DNA of 5,674 nucleotides from Thermoprotei archaeon ex4572_64 (GTDB lineage Archaea; Thermoproteota; Thermoprotei; Thermoproteales; Thermocladiaceae). A model generated the notes under the pieces. It was given only the letters and a program-made list of their open reading frames with translations. It was not told where the DNA came from and did not search any database. Both the position numbers and the translations under genes were made by a program. This document shows, piece by piece, positions 1-5,333 of this stretch; the first letter of the stretch is position 1, and every line of letters begins with the position of its first letter. The stretch is from contig NJDF01000014.1 of the NCBI GenBank assembly GCA_002254895.1, positions 1 through 5,674 of the forward strand. The letters are read 5' to 3'.

Positions 1-2
1 TG

Positions 3-365
3 AAGTGGAGATTTAACAAGAAAATATTGAATAGAGTTAAATATTTCTATAAGAAAGCTAAAAACATTATTGAATATTCACATCACTATTATCAACTAAA
101 ATAGTTAATGAGGTTATTAAAAGAAATTCAACAATAGTCATGAAGAATTTAAGAAATTTAAAATTCAACGTCTTAGGCGAAGTCAAGGAAGATTGGAGAG
201 TTAAGTTGAATTTACTAGCTTACAAGAAGCTTCAAAAGAAAATTGAATATAAAATGTTATGGTGTGGATATTTCAATTCAACATTTGAAAATCAACATCT
301 ACCTAGTCAACAGAACCAATCGAGAAGTGACTCCTGAAGCGTTGAGAATGGAGAGTAATTTTTAA
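3..365 (+). pseudogene. Decayed TnpB/OrfB-family (IS200/IS605-type) protein, C-terminal half
   Basis: No intact frame exists, but a TnpB-like C-terminal half can be read by joining three pieces. Bases 3-101 (stop at 102) give a basic helix containing KKAKNIIE. From about base 98 a second frame gives KIVNEVIK, STIVMKNLRNLKF and then LLAYKKLQKKIEYKMLW, to about base 265. A return to the first frame (267-362, stop 363-365) gives GISIQ-like and VTPEALRMES residues that resemble the family's tail. In TnpB, the segment I-V-(L/M)-E-(N/D)-L supplies the second RuvC catalytic acid, and LQ..IEYKALW.GI precedes the zinc ribbon. Here the Glu is Lys (AAG at 143-145), and the CPxCG zinc-ribbon cysteines are absent after LWCG, which suggests a deletion. 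The N-terminal half and the first catalytic Asp lie outside the window. The 65-codon stretch 140-337 is only the middle piece and not a separate gene. Family assignment is by eye, fairly sure for the middle piece and weaker for the last. Confidence 0.72.
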
Positions 366-480
366 GTAGAACTCTGATACTGATTGACAAGTCTCAACAT
401 ATCTGATAGTGAAAGGAGAGTTAGAGAAGTTGAAGTGAGTTGTGTAAGGTAATCTGCAACTATTTTTAATTCCGAAGAAG
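366..480. other. Intergenic region between TnpB relic and DUF1512 3' end
   Basis: This is the convergent gap between the TnpB relic (+) and DUF1512 (-). I see no coding potential. It holds the repeated word CTGATA (374-379 and 400-405), a run of GAGTT/AAGTT-like words at about 419-442, and a weak inverted repeat AGTTG (438-442) / CAACT (457-461) followed by TTTTT on the plus strand (463-467). The last could be a terminator or what is left of a transposon right end. In TnpB elements the sequence just 3' of the gene normally encodes the guide (omega) RNA and the right-end hairpin, so this is where a remnant would lie. The stem is only 5 bp, and I cannot show that it is functional. Confidence 0.3.
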
Positions 481-1647
481 TTATTGAGAAACACCAACAG
501 TATTACCTACACCGATGAATATAACCTCATCTCCAGGCTTGGTTATTGATCTAATGATATCCTTCAACTTCTCAATGGCCTGGTCAACAGCTATTGAGAC
601 TTCTTTTGGCATGGTTGTTAATGCTTCCTGTATACTCATTTTAATTAGTATAGCGTATAGTGGAATACCATACTTGGTAGCTATGGTTTCTATATTAAAC
701 TTCTCAATACCTAAACCACCAATGGCAACACCAATACCTTCAGTTATAGTTCCTGTCTTCTCACCTTCAAGTTTAAGTGCAGCATCAACAGTAATTATTA
801 CCTTAGGCTTTACTCCTGAACGTTCAATTAAGTATAGTAACGCATCATCTAGGTGACCGACAGTACCTCCTGGTCCTAAAGCTTTAACCACATAGACCTT
901 TCTATCTTCAAACTCGCAGAGACATATGTAGGTATCCTTAATTGTATGTTTAATCTCATTAACTCTCTTACATTGTTTTAAAAATTTGAAAGCTGTTAAA
1001 GGTCCTGCACTATCACCTATTGGTTGACCTTTAAGGAATGTAGATACAGCTCCACTTAAAGCATTAACTACTTCCTTAATAAAGGGCATAAGTACGTATA
1101 TTTGTACAAGTGGGTATGGATTTCTATACTTCATACCTAGACGATAGTAATGATTAACGATTTTATATATATAGTTAAGCACTCTTAAACCTTCAACAGC
1201 GTTTACAAGATTCTGAATTATAGTTCTCTCAACGTTAGGTACTAGTAGTGAGACATCTCTTTCAAGTTTATCATTGTAGAAGTTGACAAGCAATTTCAAT
1301 TTCTTAACAAGACCTTGCGTTTCGAGAGTTGTTGGTTCAATAACTGCAAGTTCCATGAGATTCTTAATACTAGACTCAATTCTAACTCTACGCTCAGACA
1401 TTCTTTCAGATTTCAACAGCTGCTCAATAAGGTTAACTATACTAACAAAACTTGAAGTCACAATTCTGTCTAGAAAACTTATAAAATTACTAATCGTGTA
1501 TGATAGTCTCCATAGCTGTATATAGTCAGAGAAGAGGAAGGGTATTGTGAAGAGTAGTATCCATAATAGTAGTATGAAAAACCAGTTATCACTTACTGTC
1601 TGCATGGCTCCTTCCATAACGAGTACAGTAAGTACTTCTTCAATCAT
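481..1647 (-). CDS. DUF1512 family archaeal membrane protein, function unknown
   Basis: This matches, by recall, the archaeal DUF1512 family (mostly crenarchaeal), whose biochemical role is not known. From the start at 1647 it has 388 residues. Residues about 22-40 form one strongly hydrophobic helix (FFILLLWILLF and on), followed by QLW and a long amphipathic helical region (about 45-195). A glycine-rich C-terminal domain then carries the family blocks GDSAGP (211-216), GPGGTVG (258-264), VDAALKLEGEKTG (287-299) and GVGNTVGV (380-386). This suggests an N-terminally anchored protein with a large cytosolic domain that might bind a nucleotide or phosphate; that last point is inference. The open frame extends to an ATG at 1698, but a good TATA-like box lies inside that extension (minus-strand CTTTTATAA, 1680-1688). 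That favours ATG 1647, or ATG 1617 or 1605; the last has GGAAGGAG just upstream. It is divergent from trm112 and converges on the TnpB relic. Confidence 0.88.
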   Translation of the reverse strand: MIEEVLTVLVMEGAMQTVSDNWFFILLLWILLFTIPFLFSDYIQLWRLSYTISNFISFLDRIVTSSFVSIVNLIEQLLKSERMSERRVRIESSIKNLMELAVIEPTTLETQGLVKKLKLLVNFYNDKLERDVSLLVPNVERTIIQNLVNAVEGLRVLNYIYKIVNHYYRLGMKYRNPYPLVQIYVLMPFIKEVVNALSGAVSTFLKGQPIGDSAGPLTAFKFLKQCKRVNEIKHTIKDTYICLCEFEDRKVYVVKALGPGGTVGHLDDALLYLIERSGVKPKVIITVDAALKLEGEKTGTITEGIGVAIGGLGIEKFNIETIATKYGIPLYAILIKMSIQEALTTMPKEVSIAVDQAIEKLKDIIRSITKPGDEVIFIGVGNTVGVSQ

Positions 1648-1679
1648 CACACTTACGTAAATGTGATTTTTAACATGAG

Positions 1680-1688
1680 TTATAAAAG
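1680..1688 (-). promoter_or_regulatory. Probable TATA box for the DUF1512 gene
   Basis: The minus strand reads CTTTTATAA here, close to the archaeal TATA consensus. A transcript starting about 26 bases downstream would begin near the A at 1658, which is preceded by a pyrimidine. That leaves about an 11-base leader before the ATG at 1647. If the longer ATG (1698) were used, this box would lie inside the coding region, so it is the main argument for the shorter start. Confidence 0.45.
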
Positions 1689-1741
1689 TTTCTATCATAA
1701 GTTAGTCAGATTTTACGTTACATATGCAGTTGTGGAGTTAG

Positions 1742-1750
1742 ATATAAATA
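1742..1750 (+). promoter_or_regulatory. TATA box for trm112-like gene, leaderless
   Basis: ATATAAATA is centred about 27 bases before the GTG at 1773. With the usual archaeal TATA-to-start distance the transcript would begin at the start codon itself, so the mRNA is probably leaderless. No Shine-Dalgarno sequence is seen before the GTG. The box is nearly symmetric and could in principle also be read toward the DUF1512 gene (TATTTATAT on the minus strand). Confidence 0.6.
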
Positions 1751-1772
1751 ATCTAGACGTGCAATCAAATAC

Positions 1773-2192
1773 GTGAAGTATAGATTAATGGATATTCTTG
1801 CATGTCCTTATGATAAGAAATTTCCATTAACATTAATAGTGATTAACGAGCAAGTAGTTGAAAGACCTTACGAGTGGGAGAAAAAACCTCATTGTGAAGA
1901 GTACTGTGGTCTTAAGGGAATATTTATTAAAGAAGTTAAGGAAGGTATGGAATTTCCATGTGAGGAGTGTATTAAGAGAGAAATTGTTGAGGGTATTCTC
2001 TACTGTCCAGAGTGTGGTAGATGGTATCCTATTAAGGAAGAAATACCAATACTACTACCAGACGAGTATAGAACTTTAAAGGAAGATTTAGAATTTCTTG
2101 AGAAAGTTAAAGATATTCTTTTACAGAGAGAACCTGAACTTGGCAAGAGAATTCTTGAAGATGGTAAACCTTTCAATCTCAGGAAGAGGTAG
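1773..2192 (+). CDS. Trm112-like zinc-binding methyltransferase activator
   Basis: Trm112 proteins are small partners that stabilise and activate SAM-dependent methyltransferases acting on tRNA, rRNA and release factor. This 139-residue protein has the family's N-terminal block MKYRLMDILACP (Cys11) and its C-terminal block EGILYCPECGRWYPI (Cys78, Cys81) followed by EIPILLP. The GTG start is chosen because it gives exactly this N-terminus and sits about 27 bases after a TATA box. Position 14 is Asp (CPYDK) where yeast Trm112 and bacterial relatives have a second Cys; from memory, CP.DK is common in archaea. Between the two blocks lies an insert with four more cysteines, Cys41-x3-Cys45 and Cys63-x2-Cys66, that could form an extra zinc site. 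A charged helix (about 97-139) extends the C-terminus. The last 14 bases overlap the 3' end of rpoD on the other strand. No methyltransferase gene is adjacent. Confidence 0.88.
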   Translation: MKYRLMDILACPYDKKFPLTLIVINEQVVERPYEWEKKPHCEEYCGLKGIFIKEVKEGMEFPCEECIKREIVEGILYCPECGRWYPIKEEIPILLPDEYRTLKEDLEFLEKVKDILLQREPELGKRILEDGKPFNLRKR

Positions 2193-3006
2193 TTGCTTCT
2201 AATCTTGAGATTTCACTTTCAATCTCACTCATGAAGTCTATAAACTTCTTTTTCAAAATTCTAAATGCTTCTTTTAGAAGAGCTTCAATACTCATATTTC
2301 CAAAAGATTCTGCCCAAAAGACGTACTTTTCTTTATCCCACTCAACACTTATAGAACCTTGACATAACTGTTCACAAGTTTTCCACTTGTTAAAACTACA
2401 CTTCTCTACATCTTTAATGATAATCTCATCTACATAGTCTAATGCTTCAGGACAAACTTCTACACACTTCTTAAAGCACTCCTTATCTTTAGGGTTATTA
2501 ATTATAACTTTGGGATAGTAGTGATATGCTGCAAGACCTGCTTGCCACTTGTAATGCTCTTTAGCTCTTCCTAACTTAGCTATTGCTTCAATAATAATTC
2601 TCTGACCTTTACTAAGCTTAACTACTGGTATATCTGGATATACTACCTCTATTGATGGGTCTTCACATTTTAAGTCTCTACTATACACTGTCATGGGTTC
2701 CTTAGCTTCTACTTGAAGTTCAAATCTTACTTGACAGAGACTTGGATCTACAAGACCTTCTTCGCACTCTTCAATTTTTGGAAACTTATCGAGATCTGTC
2801 TTTATAGGTATCATGGCTAGTCTATGTGCAAGTATTTCATCATAGAGAACTGAAGTATTGTCTAGAATTATCACCTCATCAATAGCTAATATAGGTACTT
2901 CGCTGATAATGACTCTTCTAAGTGCATTTACTAGTGAGGGAGGGATGTTTTCAATAATGCACTTAACATGTAGTTCTGTCTTCTCTAATATCTTGACAGA
3001 TAACAT
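2179..3006 (-). CDS. rpoD: DNA-directed RNA polymerase subunit D (Rpo3)
   Basis: This is the archaeal counterpart of bacterial RNAP alpha and eukaryotic Rpb3; it dimerises with subunit L to start assembly of the core enzyme. The 275 residues show the alpha-like motif NALRRVIISEVP (27-38), then AIDEV and ILAHRLAMIPIKT (58-70), and a C-terminal dimerisation helix (about 236-270). The middle insert (about 170-220) is the ferredoxin-like domain found in many archaeal D subunits. Its cysteines are Cys177-x3-Cys181-x3-Cys185-Pro and Cys203-x7-Cys211-x3-Cys215, which does not fit the usual CxxCxxCxxxCP spacing, so an Fe-S cluster is doubtful and disulfides are possible. Further cysteines sit at 16, 81, 91 and 114. 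The gene starts 33 bases after the Sm-like gene ends and overlaps trm112 tail-to-tail by 14 bp. It is not next to the ribosomal protein genes that usually accompany it in archaea. Confidence 0.96.
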   Translation of the reverse strand: MLSVKILEKTELHVKCIIENIPPSLVNALRRVIISEVPILAIDEVIILDNTSVLYDEILAHRLAMIPIKTDLDKFPKIEECEEGLVDPSLCQVRFELQVEAKEPMTVYSRDLKCEDPSIEVVYPDIPVVKLSKGQRIIIEAIAKLGRAKEHYKWQAGLAAYHYYPKVIINNPKDKECFKKCVEVCPEALDYVDEIIIKDVEKCSFNKWKTCEQLCQGSISVEWDKEKYVFWAESFGNMSIEALLKEAFRILKKKFIDFMSEIESEISRLEATTSS

Positions 3007-3024
3007 AGGGGTAGGTTTCTTACG

Positions 3025-3033
3025 TATTAAAAA
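3025..3033 (-). promoter_or_regulatory. Possible TATA box for rpoD
   Basis: The minus strand reads TTTTTAATA, centred about 23 bases before the rpoD ATG at 3006. That is slightly closer than the usual 26-27 bases but compatible with a leaderless or near-leaderless start. No Shine-Dalgarno sequence is visible in the bases just before the ATG, which argues for leaderless initiation or read-through from the Sm-like gene. The box overlaps no coding sequence. Confidence 0.35.
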
Positions 3034-3039
3034 TTCTAA

Positions 3040-3273
3040 CTACTCAACAGGACTTATAAAGAGTACAGTATCTCCTCTAACAAAGACTACTCCTCTCTTT
3101 ACACTATCTTTGCCTGAAACTTCCTCAGCATCTTCTAATAGAAGATTCATGTGTGAGTCGTAACTTCTTAATCTACCTCTAAGTTCTGTACCACCTCTAA
3201 GTTTAACAAAGACAAACTTGTTAAGAGCTTTTTGCAACTCCTCATTTATAGTGTCTATACATCTGCTTGACAT
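3040..3273 (-). CDS. Sm-like archaeal RNA-binding protein (SmAP/LSm)
   Basis: Archaeal Sm-like proteins assemble as rings, usually of seven, that bind U-rich RNA and take part in RNA metabolism. The 77 residues cover a complete single Sm fold: an N-terminal helix (about 5-18), the Sm1 motif from FVFVKLRGG (20-28) through YDSHMNLLLEDAEEV (38-52), and the short Sm2 motif RGVVFVRGDTVLFISP (60-75). The RNA-binding residues expected from the family are present: His41 and Asn43 in Sm1, and Arg66-Gly-Asp68 in Sm2. The start is the first ATG in frame and lies about 30 bases after a clear TATA box. It sits between fttA, 60 bp upstream, and rpoD, 33 bp downstream, all on the same strand. Partnership with the neighbouring RNA nuclease is plausible but only inferred from position. 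Confidence 0.95.
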   Translation of the reverse strand: MSSRCIDTINEELQKALNKFVFVKLRGGTELRGRLRSYDSHMNLLLEDAEEVSGKDSVKRGVVFVRGDTVLFISPVE

Positions 3274-3297
3274 AGTTCTACATACGTGTTCTCACAG

Positions 3298-3309
3298 AGT
3301 TTATAAACT
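3298..3309 (-). promoter_or_regulatory. TATA box for the Sm-like gene
   Basis: AGTTTATAAACT is a perfect 12-base palindrome that contains a strong TATA-like core. Its centre is about 30 bases before the ATG at 3273, which predicts a transcript start near 3277-3278 and a leader of only four or five bases. This suggests that the Sm-like gene, and possibly rpoD with it, can be transcribed independently of fttA. Because it is a palindrome the strand is set only by the gene downstream. Confidence 0.55.
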
Positions 3310-3333
3310 TAGCGATACTTAACATTCACTTTA

Positions 3334-5256
3334 CTATACAAGTCTAATAGCTTCTAAATTGTTTGGCGTAATTACTGGTATCTTATACTTCAACTCTATT
3401 GTTAATGCTAGATTCACAATCTTGCTAGATTCTCCATGTACAAGAACTATCTTTTGTGGCTTAGGATCAATATCTCTAATATAGTTTAGTAGTTGTCTTC
3501 TATCACTATGACCTGAAAATCCAGGTATGTCTATAACTTTCATCTTAACGTTTAGTGTAAGCTCTTCATTATAATACCTTAAACTTACTTTTCTATCTCC
3601 TTGAACAAGTTTTCTACCTAAAGTTCCCTCTGCCTGATATGATACAAATATTATGGAGTTCTTCTCATTTTCAGCCATATGTACGAAGTAGTCAAGTATT
3701 GGTCCACCATTAAGCATACCGTGAGGTGCTAATATTATGCATGGTTCTCCCTGCACGATACTCATTACCTGTTCATGCCTTTTTTCAGGTCTTTTTGGTC
3801 TTTCTATAGGCTTTACATACTCATTAAGGAAGGGATTAATACCATCATATATCTGTTCTCTAATACTCTTATTTAAATAGTCAGGAAACATTAGATGTAC
3901 GTTTAGAGTTTCAAGTATCATACCATCAACGTATATGGGTACTTTAGGAATTTCTTTCCTCATTAATGACTCATTAAGTACTAGTAGTATTTCTTGTGCT
4001 CTACCTGTACTAAAGACAGGTATTAACACTTTTCCATCACCTTCAAGAGTGTCTCTAATTGCTTCTATAAGCTTCTTCTCACTTTCAATCCTTGGCGGCT
4101 GAACGTCAGTCTTACCACCATATGTACTTTCCATAATTAATAACTCAGCTCTTCTAAACTTTTTAATAGCTTGATTTAGTAATCTCGTAGAGCCATACTT
4201 GAAATCTCCAGTATATATTATGTTATAGAGACCATTACCAATATGTAGATGCACAATTGATGAGCCAATCTCATGACCAGCATCGTAGAGCGTCAACTTT
4301 ATGTCTGGAGCAATATCTGTAACACTATCATAATCTAACGTTATGGTGTGATAGAGTGCTGAAGTTAGGTCTTGAGTACTGTATGGTGGTTTCTTACCTT
4401 CTCTTTCACAAAGTTCAATATAGTCGAGTAGTAGAATTTCCATTAAGTACTTTGTTGGTTCAGTCATGTATACTGGACCCTTATAGCCATACTTGTACAG
4501 GTAAGGTACGTATCCGATATGATCCATATGTGCGTGAGTTATAATAACCGCATCCAGTTCATCAAGATCTAACTCATCAAGATATGGTGGTTCATCACTT
4601 GTAGTCGTTGGTTTAAGTCCACAATCTAGAAGTACTGTACTTTCTCTAGTCTTTACAAGTAGCGCACTTCTACCTACCTCAAAACCTGAACCTAAAACTT
4701 CAAGTTTAACTGTTGAGTCTTTAACTATTGGGTCTCTGTGAATTCTATAGCCAAGATTTTTTAAAAATTCGTGTCTTTCTTTAGCCATACCAACATCTAC
4801 CTGTCTTACATACTCAATCTCATCTCTAGGTAATCCTTTAGCCATTTCTAGAGCTGTAGGTATGATTTCAGCTTTCCAGCCTGTCTCAGCAAGTATTGTC
4901 TTTTCAAGTCTCTTTCTTTCCCTAACAGGCCTCTTTAAGTAAATATACACTTCACCTGCATGTTCGTTGAAGTACACATTATCAAGTACTTGCTCATCAA
5001 CAACTCTTGAGAGAATATCTTTAATCTTTCTATTACTCTCAGTTTTTGAAAGTCTAACTTTAGGATCACCTCTAATGATTATATGTTTCTTTAACTCTTT
5101 AGCTAATTGCTTAATACATTCACTCTTCTCCATTACAAGTCTTGGATTGAGTACATAAATGGCAACTGAGGGTCCTTCAAAGTCAATCCTAGATATTCCT
5201 GCCTCTTGAGGAATTATCTTCAAAATCTTTTTCTGTATATCTTCTCTAAAAGGCAT
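3334..5256 (-). CDS. aCPSF1/FttA: KH-domain beta-CASP ribonuclease and transcription termination factor
   Basis: This is the archaeal homologue of CPSF73, shown in other archaea to cleave RNA 3' ends and to terminate transcription (FttA). At 640 residues it has the family's full length. Residues 1-70 and about 71-140 are the two N-terminal KH-like domains (start block QEAGISRIDFEGP). The metallo-beta-lactamase core begins at about 183. Metal ligands are visible: HAHMDH (241-246), His328 in DAGHEIGSS, Asp351 in YTGDFKYG, His583 in GFSGHSDRRQL and His607 in VLVHGES. Glu376 in MESTYGG is motif A of the beta-CASP part. The loop before GGP reads APHGML, where many relatives have a TSGML-like sequence. 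The ATG is preceded by GGTG seven bases upstream, a plausible Shine-Dalgarno. The C-terminal segment after 607 is the likely dimer interface. It lies 77 bp downstream of the proteasome beta gene. Confidence 0.97.
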   Translation of the reverse strand: MPFREDIQKKILKIIPQEAGISRIDFEGPSVAIYVLNPRLVMEKSECIKQLAKELKKHIIIRGDPKVRLSKTESNRKIKDILSRVVDEQVLDNVYFNEHAGEVYIYLKRPVRERKRLEKTILAETGWKAEIIPTALEMAKGLPRDEIEYVRQVDVGMAKERHEFLKNLGYRIHRDPIVKDSTVKLEVLGSGFEVGRSALLVKTRESTVLLDCGLKPTTTSDEPPYLDELDLDELDAVIITHAHMDHIGYVPYLYKYGYKGPVYMTEPTKYLMEILLLDYIELCEREGKKPPYSTQDLTSALYHTITLDYDSVTDIAPDIKLTLYDAGHEIGSSIVHLHIGNGLYNIIYTGDFKYGSTRLLNQAIKKFRRAELLIMESTYGGKTDVQPPRIESEKKLIEAIRDTLEGDGKVLIPVFSTGRAQEILLVLNESLMRKEIPKVPIYVDGMILETLNVHLMFPDYLNKSIREQIYDGINPFLNEYVKPIERPKRPEKRHEQVMSIVQGEPCIILAPHGMLNGGPILDYFVHMAENEKNSIIFVSYQAEGTLGRKLVQGDRKVSLRYYNEELTLNVKMKVIDIPGFSGHSDRRQLLNYIRDIDPKPQKIVLVHGESSKIVNLALTIELKYKIPVITPNNLEAIRLV

Positions 5257-5301
5257 GATTAAGCACCAAAATGGAGTAGTAGGTTTCTTAATCTGATTCT
5301 A

Positions 5302-5310
5302 ATTTATAAG
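5302..5310 (-). promoter_or_regulatory. TATA box for fttA, with GGTG ribosome binding site
   Basis: The minus strand reads CTTATAAAT, centred about 50 bases before the ATG at 5256, predicting a start near 5280 and a leader of about 24 bases. That leader carries GGTG (5264-5267) seven bases before the ATG, matching part of the archaeal anti-Shine-Dalgarno complement. Unlike trm112 and the Sm-like gene, fttA therefore seems to have a leadered mRNA. A second A/T-rich box, ATATTTAAAA (5311-5320), lies just upstream. Confidence 0.45.
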
Positions 5311-5333
5311 TTTTAAATATCTTAGGTTAAGAA

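Noticed and set aside
140..337. A 65-codon open frame as an independent small gene
   Set aside because: Its residues read as the middle of TnpB, similarity continues upstream of its ATG in the same frame, and both ends run into frame breaks. It is part of the relic.
303..497. Minus-strand 64-codon open frame
   Set aside because: It overlaps the 3' end of the DUF1512 gene and the TnpB tail, has no recognisable protein features, and is best explained as chance.
515..856. Plus-strand 113-codon open frame opposite DUF1512
   Set aside because: It is antisense to well-conserved DUF1512 blocks, and its composition is what a mirrored coding frame gives. The plus-strand frame at 1283-1525 was rejected for the same reason.
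1858..2079. 73-codon frame inside trm112
   Set aside because: It is an out-of-frame shadow of a protein with clear Trm112 motifs.
2858..3163. Plus-strand 101-codon frame across the Sm-like and rpoD genes
   Set aside because: It is antisense to two recognised genes and to their intergenic gap, with no family resemblance. The frames at 4356-4544 and 4967-5158, opposite fttA, are the same kind of shadow.
3712..3740. Loss of beta-CASP motif B in FttA because of APHGML
   Set aside because: Motif B is the histidine in GFSGHSD (His583), which is present. APHGML is a different loop, so the enzyme is not predicted to be inactive.
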